A stretch of 64,000 nt of DNA from Luethyella okanaganae (GTDB taxonomy: Bacteria > Actinomycetota > Actinomycetes > Actinomycetales > Microbacteriaceae): positions 558,001-622,000 of the forward strand of contig NZ_JBHSTP010000002.1 in the NCBI RefSeq assembly GCF_042660285.1, given 5' to 3'. Both the position numbers and the translations under genes were made by a program. Positions within the stretch are counted from its first letter, which is position 1; each line of letters starts with the position of its first letter. The notes under the pieces are model-generated. The model made no database searches and was not told the origin of the DNA. It saw nothing but the letters and a program-made list of their open reading frames with translations. Positions 17,368-25,180 of the stretch are shown piece by piece.

Positions 17368-18290
17368 GCCGCATCGCTGAATCCCTGTTCTGGATCGGCC
17401 GATACGTGGAACGCAGCGACGGCACGGCACGCATCCTCGACGTGCATCTGCAATTGCTGCTCGAGGATCCATGGATCGACGAAGACACCGCCTGCCGATC
17501 CCTCGTCTCGGTGATGGGCGGCGAGGTGCCAGACGGACAGCATCTGGGCCGACAGGACGTGATCACCCTGCTCGCCGTCGACCGCACCCACCCGGCCTCC
17601 ATCGCCTACGCGATCGGCGCCGCCAGGGAGAACGCCCGGCGCGCCCGAGAGATCGTCTCGACCGAGTTGTGGGAGTGCCTCAATGCCACCTATACGGGCA
17701 TGCCGAAGCGGGTCGCCGGCGACAAGTCCCACTCCTTCTTCCGGTGGGTGCGTGATCGCGCGGCGCTCGCGATCGGGGTCGTCGAGTCGGCAACGAGCCG
17801 CGACGACGCCTGGCTGTTCTTCTCGCTCGGCCGTGCAATCGAGCGGGCGGACATGACCGCGCGGCTGCTCGCGACCCGCTCCCTCACCGAGGCGAGTGGA
17901 CCGTCCTGGACCACGATCCTGCGCAGCTGCGGGGCCTACGAGGCCTATCTGCGCAGCTATCGCGGTGTGCCGTCGACGCGCAACGCCGCCGAGTTCCTGC
18001 TGCTCGACCGCTTGTTCCCCCGCTCGATCATGTTCGCCGTCAGTCGGGCGGAGGAGCACTTGCGCTCACTCGATCCGAACAGCGGCCGCGTCGGCGTGAG
18101 CGACCGGGCGCAGCGGGTGCTCGGCCAGATTCGCAGCGAGCTCGAGTTTCGGCCGATCGCCGAGATCCTCGAGGACCTGCCGAAACACATGGCTGAGGTT
18201 CAGACGGCGACCTCCGAGGCGAGCGAGGCCATCCGCCGGCGCTACTTTCCGACGAGCGCCGTCCCCGTGTGGATCGGAGAGAACGCATGA
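17361..18290 (+). CDS. Alpha-E domain protein
   Basis: All-helical protein of the alpha-E family (formerly DUF403), 309 residues, starting LSRIAESLFWIGRYVERSD, which is the family signature. Its biochemical role is unknown; it is nearly always encoded with the circularly permuted ATP-grasp protein and a transglutaminase-like protein, as here. The gene overlaps both neighbours (seven bases before, ATGA after), so the three are translationally coupled. Confidence 0.9.
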   Translation: MLSRIAESLFWIGRYVERSDGTARILDVHLQLLLEDPWIDEDTACRSLVSVMGGEVPDGQHLGRQDVITLLAVDRTHPASIAYAIGAARENARRAREIVSTELWECLNATYTGMPKRVAGDKSHSFFRWVRDRAALAIGVVESATSRDDAWLFFSLGRAIERADMTARLLATRSLTEASGPSWTTILRSCGAYEAYLRSYRGVPSTRNAAEFLLLDRLFPRSIMFAVSRAEEHLRSLDPNSGRVGVSDRAQRVLGQIRSELEFRPIAEILEDLPKHMAEVQTATSEASEAIRRRYFPTSAVPVWIGENA

Positions 18291-19132
18291 GCCGCCTGCG
18301 CATCGTGCACCGGACCGGTTTCGACTACGACGACCCGGCCACGGCCTCGTACAACGAGGCGCGCATGATGCCCTTCGGCGGCGAGGGGCAATTCGTTCTG
18401 CAGTCGAGCCTGGACATCTCGCCGGCCGCGACTCAGCACACCTACATCGACTACTGGGGAACACGCGTGAGCACGTTCGAGGTGCTCACGCCGCACACCG
18501 AGCTTTCGGTCACCGCGACGAGCCTCGTCGAGGTGGGTGCCGCCGCGCGGGTCGAACACCCACTGGACTGGGCCGAGCTCGCGGTCGCACGTGAGCGGGC
18601 CAGCCAGTTCGTCGAACAGACCTGGCAGACACCGTTCACGACGGTGCCGGAGGATGCGGCAGGCCTTGCCCGCGAACTGGCCGCCGAACAGGATGATCCG
18701 GCCGTCGCCGCGTTCGAGATCTGTCGCGTCGTCGGTGGAGCCATGGAGTACATGCCCGGGGTCACCGGTGTGCACTCCACCGCCGCCGAGGCCTGGAGCG
18801 AACGTCGCGGGGTCTGCCAGGACATCGCGCACGTGACGATCGGGGCGTTGCGCTCGGTCGGCATCCCGGCCCGATACGTCTCCGGTTACCTGCATCCCGA
18901 TCCGTCCGCCGCCGTCGGCGTCACTGTCACCGGCGAGTCGCACGCCTGGGTCGAGTGGTTCACCGGGGACTGGCACGGCTACGACCCCACCAACCTCATC
19001 GGCATCGCAGACCGGCATGTGCTCGTCGGCCGTGGTCGCGACTATGCCGACGTCCCGCCGCTCCGCGGCGTCTATGCCGGCCCGAGCGCCTCGAACCTGT
19101 TCGTCTCCGTCGAGATCACGCGGGAGTCGTGA
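18287..19132 (+). CDS. Transglutaminase-like cysteine peptidase
   Basis: Papain-fold protein with an N-terminal bacterial transglutaminase-like domain (RIVHRTGFDYDD) and the catalytic triad Cys in RRGVCQDIAHV, His in SHAWVEWF and Asp in GYDPTNLIG. The start at ATG 18287 overlaps the alpha-E stop (ATGA); the longer frame from 18269 lies inside that gene. 281 residues. It probably hydrolyses or transfers the bond made by the ATP-grasp partner (inference from the conserved operon). Confidence 0.9.
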   Translation: MSRLRIVHRTGFDYDDPATASYNEARMMPFGGEGQFVLQSSLDISPAATQHTYIDYWGTRVSTFEVLTPHTELSVTATSLVEVGAAARVEHPLDWAELAVARERASQFVEQTWQTPFTTVPEDAAGLARELAAEQDDPAVAAFEICRVVGGAMEYMPGVTGVHSTAAEAWSERRGVCQDIAHVTIGALRSVGIPARYVSGYLHPDPSAAVGVTVTGESHAWVEWFTGDWHGYDPTNLIGIADRHVLVGRGRDYADVPPLRGVYAGPSASNLFVSVEITRES

Positions 19133-19182
19133 GGCGTCCGAGGCGCAGGGTCCTCCGGATGCGGTGGCGATAGGGTGAGCGC

Positions 19183-20073
19183 ATGACCGACGCCGCAACC
19201 CCGGGATCCGGGATCGGGAGCCGCAGTTTCGTCGACGCCGATGGCGTGCGCATCCACTACTACGTGTGGGCAGTGCCGAACCCGCGAGCGATCGTTCAAC
19301 TCGTGCACGGAGTCGGCGAGCACGCCCTGCGATACCTCGAGCTCGTCGGCGAGCTCAACGCGGCCGGCTACACGATCTACGCCGACGACCACCGCGGCCA
19401 CGGTCGCACGGGCTTCGAGCAGCACGGCGGCGACCTCTCGCGCATGGGCCGGCTCGGGCCTGGAGGGCTGCGTGCGGCGATTGCGGCGGTGCGCCGGCTC
19501 ACGGGCATCGTCAAGGCCGAGAACGGCGGCGTGCCGCTCGTGCTCCTTGGCCACTCCTGGGGTTCGCTCATGGCTCAGATCATCGTGAACGAGCACGCGC
19601 GCGACTACGACGCCGTCATCCTGACCGGAACCGCCCTGCGTCGACTTGGATACATGGACGGCGGGGATCTCAACCGCAAGCACAAGCATCTCGGCTCCAC
19701 CGGCGCCGAGTGGCTCAGCCGCGATCCCGCCGTGCATGCCGCGTTCGCCGCCGATCCGCTCACGACCATGGTGCCGCTGCGCAAACTCTTCGGCATCGTC
19801 GACGCGATGAGGCTCCTGGGGCGGCCGGCGCGTGGCCTGCCACCGGCGTTGCCGCTGCTCGTCCAGGTCGGCGGCGACGACACCCTCGGCGGAGAGCGCA
19901 GCGCCCTCAAGCTCGTCGACGCCTACCGTCGACGCTCGGGACTGCGCGACATCCGCCTCATCGTCTATCCGGGGGCCCGTCACGAGGTCTTCAATGAGAC
20001 GAACCGGGCCGAGGTCATGGCCGACGTGATCGCCTGGCTCGACGAGCACCTGCCGCAGCGCCACGGCGGCTGA
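19183..20073 (+). CDS. Alpha/beta hydrolase (monoacylglycerol lipase-like)
   Basis: Serine hydrolase with nucleophile elbow GHSWG, acid in GGDDTLGG and histidine in GARHEVFNE. The motif HGVGEHALRYLEL near the N-terminus is typical of monoacylglycerol lipases and lysophospholipases. 296 residues, no signal peptide, so cytoplasmic. TAGGGT at 19171-19176 lies six bases before the ATG, indicating a leaderless single-gene transcript. The substrate is not known. Confidence 0.87.
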   Translation: MTDAATPGSGIGSRSFVDADGVRIHYYVWAVPNPRAIVQLVHGVGEHALRYLELVGELNAAGYTIYADDHRGHGRTGFEQHGGDLSRMGRLGPGGLRAAIAAVRRLTGIVKAENGGVPLVLLGHSWGSLMAQIIVNEHARDYDAVILTGTALRRLGYMDGGDLNRKHKHLGSTGAEWLSRDPAVHAAFAADPLTTMVPLRKLFGIVDAMRLLGRPARGLPPALPLLVQVGGDDTLGGERSALKLVDAYRRRSGLRDIRLIVYPGARHEVFNETNRAEVMADVIAWLDEHLPQRHGG

Positions 20074-20087
20074 CCGAAATGCGGCCC

Positions 20088-20093
20088 TAGGCT
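20088..20093 (+). promoter_or_regulatory. Leaderless promoter -10 box (TAGGCT)
   Basis: TAGGCT lies six bases before ATG 20100 of the lipoate ligase-like gene. Confidence 0.6.
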
Positions 20094-20099
20094 GAGGGC

Positions 20100-21149
20100 A
20101 TGCACGGTGAATACAAGGTTCCTGGCGGAAAGCTCGTCGTCGTCGACCTCGACGTCGTCGACGGGCTGATCTCGGGTTTCCGACTCGCGGGCGACTTCTT
20201 CCTCGAGCCAGACGACGCCGTCGAGGCGATCAACGCTGCGGTCGACGGCCTGCCGGCCGGCTCCGACGCCGCGACGTTCGCGCGGGCGGTGAGTGACGCC
20301 CTCCCGAGGGGCGCCGTGCTGCTCGGTTTCTCGCCCGAGGCCGTCGCCGTCGCCGTTCGCCGTTCGCTCGCCCAGGCGGCCGGCTGGCGGGACTACGAGT
20401 GGGAGCTCGTGCACGCCAAGGCCGTTCCGCCGGCGATGCATCTCGCACTCGACGAGGTTCTCGCCACCGAGGTGGGAGAGGGGCGTCGTAAGCCGACCCT
20501 GCGCATCTGGGAGTGGGACGAGTCGGCCGTCGTGATCGGCAGCTTCCAGTCCGTCAAGAACGAGGTCGATCTCGAGAACGCCGTGAAGTACGGCTTCGAC
20601 GTCGTGCGGCGCATCTCGGGCGGCGGTGCGATGATGATGGAGAAGGGTTCCATCATCACCTACTCGCTCTACGTTCCGGCGGCGCTCGTGCAGGGGATGA
20701 GCTTCGAAGACAGCTACGCCTTTCTCGACGATTGGGCCATCCGCGCGCTGAGGTCGCTCGGCATCGAGGCGAGCTATCAGCCGCTCAACGACATCACGAG
20801 CCCCACGGGCAAGATCGGCGGCGCAGCGCAGAAACGCCTCGGCTCCGGCGGTGTGCTGCACCATGTGACGATGAGCTACGACATGGACGGCGAGCTCATG
20901 ACCCGAGTGCTGCGCGTCGGACGCGAGAAGCTCAGCGACAAGGGCATCGCGAGTGCGGCCAAGCGGGTCGACCCCCTGCGCAGTCAGACGGGACTCAGCC
21001 GCGACGAGATCATCGATCGGATGAAGCAGACCTTCGTATCGCTCTACGGCGCCACCCCTGGGGACATCACCGACGCCGAATACGCGGCGGCGCAGCGGCT
21101 CGTCGACACGAAGTTCTCGACCGAGGAGTGGCTGCAGCGGGTTCCCTGA
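20100..21149 (+). CDS. Lipoate-protein ligase A-like protein, domain order permuted
   Basis: Likely activates lipoate or octanoate and transfers it to carrier domains of 2-oxoacid dehydrogenases or GcvH. The C-terminal two thirds is the catalytic fold, with VRRISGGGAMMME and the adenylate-binding lysine in TGKIGGAAQKR. The first about 90 residues (GGKLVVVDLDVVDGLISGF, then GDFFLEP) look like the accessory domain that sits at the C-terminus of Escherichia coli LplA, so the domain order is reversed. 349 residues. An archaeal-type small accessory subunit fused in front is an equivalent description. Confidence 0.82.
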   Translation: MHGEYKVPGGKLVVVDLDVVDGLISGFRLAGDFFLEPDDAVEAINAAVDGLPAGSDAATFARAVSDALPRGAVLLGFSPEAVAVAVRRSLAQAAGWRDYEWELVHAKAVPPAMHLALDEVLATEVGEGRRKPTLRIWEWDESAVVIGSFQSVKNEVDLENAVKYGFDVVRRISGGGAMMMEKGSIITYSLYVPAALVQGMSFEDSYAFLDDWAIRALRSLGIEASYQPLNDITSPTGKIGGAAQKRLGSGGVLHHVTMSYDMDGELMTRVLRVGREKLSDKGIASAAKRVDPLRSQTGLSRDEIIDRMKQTFVSLYGATPGDITDAEYAAAQRLVDTKFSTEEWLQRVP

Positions 21150-21234
21150 GCCCTCGGCCGGATCGGTCAAGCGGTCTCGTCCGGTCACAGCCGCCGCAAG
21201 AAGTTGCGGCAGGCGACGACTCAGCCGCTCTGCG

Positions 21235-21240
21235 TACAAT
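21235..21240 (+). promoter_or_regulatory. Leaderless promoter -10 box (TACAAT)
   Basis: TACAAT lies six bases before GTG 21247 and supports this start for the small membrane protein. Confidence 0.6.
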
Positions 21241-21246
21241 GGCCGG

Positions 21247-21534
21247 GTGAACTGGTGGATCCTGCTCGGCATAGCGTTGGCCGTCGCGCTCGGCTATACG
21301 GCGAATCGCCTCGGCTGGATCGATCTCTCCAACAAGAACCGCCGCGGCGGCTCGTCCGGCGCTCTCGTGCACATCGGCGACGAGGTCTTCGCGCCGTCGC
21401 GCCATGAGGCCGCTATCGAGCTCGATCGTCAGACCGTGCTCCCCGCCCCCGCGCCTCTCGCAGGCGACAAAGGCATCGCGGGCCCTGCGGAGCCCGGCTC
21501 GAAGTACGACGGCCGTATCCGCATCGACGTCTGA
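21247..21534 (+). CDS. Small single-pass membrane protein, unknown function
   Basis: 95 residues starting at GTG. One hydrophobic segment at the N-terminus (about residues 3-18), then a basic turn (NKNRRGG) and a polar tail, so N-out/C-in or a tethered small protein. The leaderless promoter supports reality. I do not recognise a family. It stands alone between the lipoate ligase-like gene and the methyltransferase gene. Confidence 0.65.
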   Translation: MNWWILLGIALAVALGYTANRLGWIDLSNKNRRGGSSGALVHIGDEVFAPSRHEAAIELDRQTVLPAPAPLAGDKGIAGPAEPGSKYDGRIRIDV

Positions 21535-21586
21535 CCTGTTACGGCCCTGTTGCGGCGGGTCGAGGCGCGACTGGCAGAATGAGGGG

Positions 21587-22486
21587 ATGCCCGACGCCAC
21601 CGCCCAGACGACTCGCGGCGAGGGGGCGCCCGTCGAGGGCGAGCGCGCGAGCTTGCCGGTCGGCCGGGTCATCCACGCCGACAACCTGATGGTGCTGCCG
21701 ACGCTCGCCGACGGCGAGTTCACCCTCATCTACCTTGACCCGCCGTTCAACACGGGGCGGAGGCAGACGCGGCAGTCGACGACAGGTGTGCGCTCCGAGA
21801 CGGGAACGGTGAGCGGATTCAAAGGCCAGCGCTACGAACGCATCCGCGGCGACCTGTTGCAGTACGACGACCGCTTCGAGGACTACTGGGGCTTTCTCGA
21901 GCCGCGGCTCATCGAGGCCTGGCGCCTGCTCGCCGACGACGGCACGCTCTACCTGCACCTCGACTATCGTGAGGCGCACTACGCCAAGGTGCTGCTCGAC
22001 GCCCTGTTCGGGCGGGAGTGCTTTCTGAACGAGATCATCTGGGCTTACGACTACGGGGCGAAGTCCAAGAACCGCTGGCCGACCAAGCACGACACGATCC
22101 TCGTCTACGTCAAGGATCCGGCGAACTACTACTTCGACTCGGCGACCGTCGACCGCGAGCCCTATATGGCGCCGGGACTCGTCACGCCCGAGAAGGCCGA
22201 GCTCGGCAAGTTGCCCACGGACGTCTGGTGGCACACGATCGTGTCTCCGACGGGCAAGGAGAAGACCGGATATCCCACTCAGAAGCCCGAGGGCATTCTG
22301 CGTCGCATGGTGCAGGCCTCGTCGCGCGAGGGCGACGCGATTCTTGACTTCTTCGCCGGCAGCGGCACGACCGGAGCGGTCGCCGCATCCCTCGGCCGTC
22401 GCTTCGTGCTCGTCGATCGGAATCCCGCCGCGATCGAGATCATGCGGGAGCGCTTCGCGTGCACTCCGGGGGTCGTGTTCGTCTGA
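21587..22486 (+). CDS. Site-specific DNA methyltransferase (beta-class N6-adenine/N4-cytosine)
   Basis: DNA-modifying enzyme with motif IV first (LIYLDPPFNTG, about residue 46) and the AdoMet motif FxGxG near the end (ILDFFAGSGTTGAVAAS), the order of beta-class enzymes. 299 residues from ATG 21587, with CAGAAT six bases upstream as a possible leaderless box; the longer frame from 21404 overlaps the previous gene. No restriction gene is adjacent, so it looks like a solitary methyltransferase with a regulatory or epigenetic role. DPPF suggests adenine-N6 as target; the recognition site is unknown. Confidence 0.85.
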   Translation: MPDATAQTTRGEGAPVEGERASLPVGRVIHADNLMVLPTLADGEFTLIYLDPPFNTGRRQTRQSTTGVRSETGTVSGFKGQRYERIRGDLLQYDDRFEDYWGFLEPRLIEAWRLLADDGTLYLHLDYREAHYAKVLLDALFGRECFLNEIIWAYDYGAKSKNRWPTKHDTILVYVKDPANYYFDSATVDREPYMAPGLVTPEKAELGKLPTDVWWHTIVSPTGKEKTGYPTQKPEGILRRMVQASSREGDAILDFFAGSGTTGAVAASLGRRFVLVDRNPAAIEIMRERFACTPGVVFV

Positions 22487-22520
22487 GCCGCAGCAGGCCG
22501 AGAACCGGGCCAGGGGCTCT

Positions 22521-23549
22521 TCAGGCTGAAGCGCGCAGCACGAGCCTCGTCGGCATGATGGTGCGATGCGGCACGGTTTCGTCGCCGGAGAGCAACCGCA
22601 GCAGCATGTCGGCCATGGCGAAGCCCATGCCCGTCGATGGCTGGCTCACGGTCGTGAGCGGTACATCGGCGCTCGCCGCGAGGGGGCTGTCGTCGAATCC
22701 GACGACAGCGATGTCGCCGGGAATGCTCAGGCCGCGTTCGCGCAGCACGGTGAGCGCGCCCGTCGCCATGAGGTCGCTCGCGACGAAGAGCGCGTCGGCG
22801 TCCGGAATCCGGTCGAGCAGGCGCCGCGTGGCGGTCGCAGCGCCAGAGGCTGTGAAATCGGCGTTCTCGATGGCATCCGTCGCCACGCCGGCCGCTTCGA
22901 GGGTGCGCAGAAAGCCGTTCAGCCGGTCGATTCCGGCCGGCATGTCGACGGGGCCCGTGATCGTTCCGATCCGCGTGCGGCCGATGTCGATCAGATGGCG
23001 GGCGGCGAGCTGCGCCCCCGCGATGTTGTCGATGTCGACGTAGTGCGACCCGGGGTCCGCATCGTTCGGCGGCCGTCCGCCGAACACCGACGGCATCACC
23101 GTGGCGATGTCGGTCACGTACTCGTCGTCGTCGTGATGCGACACGATGAGCGCGCCGTCGACGTTGCCCGATCGCAGATAGCGCATGGCCTTGTGCGCCG
23201 GGTCGTCCGAAGCGACGAGCAGGTTGAGGATGTATTCGCTCTCGTCCAGCCGGCGCGTGATGCCCTGCACGATCGCGGCGAAGTACGGGTCGCCGAAGAA
23301 TCTCGTCGGATCCTCGGGGACGACGAGGGCGATGGCCTGTGTCTGCCGGCTCGCGAGTGAGCGCGCGGCTCGGTTGGGAACGTAGTTGAGCTTTCCGATG
23401 GCGGCGTTGACGATGTCAACGACCTCGGGTCGCACCGTGGGAGACGCGTTGACGACGCGACTGACCGTCGCCCGGGAGACGCCGGCCGCCTCGGCCACCG
23501 CTTCGAGGGTCGGTGGCGTCGGACGTTCCTGTCGCGCGCCGTGGGTCAT
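22521..23549 (-). CDS. LacI-family transcriptional regulator
   Basis: Sugar-responsive repressor, 342 residues. The N-terminal helix-turn-helix is TLEAVAEAAGVSRATVSRVV, the hinge follows (PNRAARSLASRQTQ), then a periplasmic-binding-like ligand domain. TATACT at 23556-23561 on the minus strand lies six bases before the ATG, so it is leaderless with its own promoter. It sits 84 bases downstream of the GH1 beta-glucosidase gene and probably controls that gene with a beta-glucoside as inducer. Confidence 0.92.
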   Translation of the reverse strand: MTHGARQERPTPPTLEAVAEAAGVSRATVSRVVNASPTVRPEVVDIVNAAIGKLNYVPNRAARSLASRQTQAIALVVPEDPTRFFGDPYFAAIVQGITRRLDESEYILNLLVASDDPAHKAMRYLRSGNVDGALIVSHHDDDEYVTDIATVMPSVFGGRPPNDADPGSHYVDIDNIAGAQLAARHLIDIGRTRIGTITGPVDMPAGIDRLNGFLRTLEAAGVATDAIENADFTASGAATATRRLLDRIPDADALFVASDLMATGALTVLRERGLSIPGDIAVVGFDDSPLAASADVPLTTVSQPSTGMGFAMADMLLRLLSGDETVPHRTIMPTRLVLRASA

Positions 23550-23603
23550 GGCGTCAGTATATTTGCGGGCCTCAGTGTCTGCCCGGTGGGCCGCGTCGCG
23601 CTC

Positions 23604-23651
23604 GCGGACTCAGCTCAGCGCGCGATTGCGGACTCAGCTCAACGCGCGATT
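23604..23651. repeat. 24-base tandem duplication across the GH1 stop codon
   Basis: Two copies of a 24-base unit beginning GCGGACTCAGCTCA (23604-23627 and 23628-23651) differ at one position and are followed by a few bases of a third. The second copy encodes the last residues of the beta-glucosidase; the first lies after its stop. Confidence 0.85.
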
Positions 23652-25043
23652 GCGGATGATCTCGGCGTAGGCGAGCCCGCTGTCTTTCACCGTGCGCTTC
23701 AGCGTGCCGTAGTCGACACGCACGATGCCGAAGCGCTTCTCGTAGCCCCAGGCCCATTCGAAGTTGTCCATGAGCGACCAGTAGAAGTAGCCCTTGACGT
23801 CGACCCCCTCCGCGATGGCGTCGAGGACGGCGCCGAGGTGCAGTCTCAGGAACTCGGCGCGTTCGGCATCTGGCACCCGTCCGTCGGCCATGACCACGTC
23901 GTCGTAGGCGGCGCCGTTCTCGGTGATGTAGAGCGCCACGCCCGCCGGTCCGGTGTACTCGCCCTCGACGCGCCGCAGCAGTTCGCGCAGTCCGTCGGGC
24001 TGCACCTCCCACCCCATCGCCGTGAGCGGGAGGCCTTGAGGGTGGTTGTAGACGCCGTCCGCCGCCGGGAACGGCGAACTCGTCGCGCGGTCGGTAGGCG
24101 CCTGGGCGAGCAGCGGATGCTCGGCCGGCCGGTCGCTCACGAACTCGCCGTGGTAGTAGTTGACGCCGAGTACGTCGATCGGCTGCCTGATCAGCCCGAG
24201 GTCGCCGTCGTGCACCGCCTCGTCCAGACCGAGTCCGACGACGTCCTCGAGCAGGTCCTGTGGATAGGAACCGTGGAAGACGGGGTCGAGGAAGAAACGG
24301 TTGAACTGGCCGTCGATACGCCGGGCTGCGTCGAGATCGCCGGCGCTCGCCGGGTCGACCGGCTTCGCGACGGTGAGGTTGAGCGTGATGCCGAGCTCGA
24401 GTGCCGGATCACGTTCCCGCAGTGCCTCGATTGCGAGACCATGGCCGAGCAAAAGGTGGTGCCCCGCGACGAGGCCGTCGCGCTTGCTCATCCGTCCGGG
24501 CGCGTGGGCTCCGGCAGTGTAGCTGAGGAACGAGGAGCACCAGGGCTCGTTGAGGGTCGTCCATACCCCGACGCGATCACCGAGCGCGTCGTGGACGCTC
24601 AGCGCGTAATCGCGGAACAGGAGGCTCGTGTCGCGGTTCGTCCATCCGCCCTTCTCTTCGAGTGCTTGGGGCAGATCCCAGTGGTAGAGGGTCAGCCAGG
24701 GCTTGATGCCGGCCTCGAGCAGTTCGTCGACGAGTCGCGAGTAGAAGTCGACGCCACGAGGATTGATCGGCCCTCCGTCGGGGCGCACGCGCGACCAGGA
24801 CGTCGAGAAACGATAGCTCTGCAGACCGAGGTCCTTCATGAGGGCGACGTCGTCGCGGTAGCGATGGTAGTGGTCGCACGCGACGTCGCCGTTGTCGGCG
24901 TTGACCACCGCCCCGGGAACCCGGCTGAACGCGTCCCAGATCGAGTCGGTGCGCCCGTCTTCGTGTGCGGCCCCTTCGATCTGGTAGGCGGCAGTTGCCG
25001 CGCCGAACAGGAAACCGGGGGGAAAGAGGCGCGTCGTGCTCAT
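23634..25043 (-). CDS. Family 1 glycoside hydrolase (beta-glucosidase)
   Basis: Cytoplasmic retaining beta-glycosidase, 469 residues. GH1 signatures: FPPGFLFGAATAAYQIEGA at the N-terminus, acid/base glutamate in TTLNEPW, nucleophile glutamate in YITENGAAYDD. Start ATG 25043 begins the canonical fold; the longer frame to 25166 would run into the inverted repeat upstream. The LacI-type regulator follows downstream. Beta-glucoside, cellobiose or aryl-glucoside hydrolysis is likely. Confidence 0.93.
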   Translation of the reverse strand: MSTTRLFPPGFLFGAATAAYQIEGAAHEDGRTDSIWDAFSRVPGAVVNADNGDVACDHYHRYRDDVALMKDLGLQSYRFSTSWSRVRPDGGPINPRGVDFYSRLVDELLEAGIKPWLTLYHWDLPQALEEKGGWTNRDTSLLFRDYALSVHDALGDRVGVWTTLNEPWCSSFLSYTAGAHAPGRMSKRDGLVAGHHLLLGHGLAIEALRERDPALELGITLNLTVAKPVDPASAGDLDAARRIDGQFNRFFLDPVFHGSYPQDLLEDVVGLGLDEAVHDGDLGLIRQPIDVLGVNYYHGEFVSDRPAEHPLLAQAPTDRATSSPFPAADGVYNHPQGLPLTAMGWEVQPDGLRELLRRVEGEYTGPAGVALYITENGAAYDDVVMADGRVPDAERAEFLRLHLGAVLDAIAEGVDVKGYFYWSLMDNFEWAWGYEKRFGIVRVDYGTLKRTVKDSGLAYAEIIRNRALS

Positions 25044-25102
25044 GTTCTCATTCTTCGCCAGAGTTGGCTGATTCGTATACCGTTGCGTGCGCTTCAACCT
25101 CC

Positions 25103-25172
25103 GCGAGAGTGGCCGTTTCCGACGAGACGGTCCAGTAAACGGGGAACTCTCGTCGGAAACGGCCACTCTCGC
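25103..25172. repeat. Perfect 25-base inverted repeat
   Basis: Arms 25103-25127 (starts GCGAGAGTGGCCGTTTCC) and 25148-25172 are exact reverse complements around a 20-base loop. It lies between the MFS stop at 25181 and the GH1 start at 25043, both on the minus strand. It could terminate the MFS transcript, but the arms are unusually long and perfect and there is no T tract, so a dispersed palindromic element is also possible. Confidence 0.85.
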
Positions 25173-25180
25173 AAAGGGAG

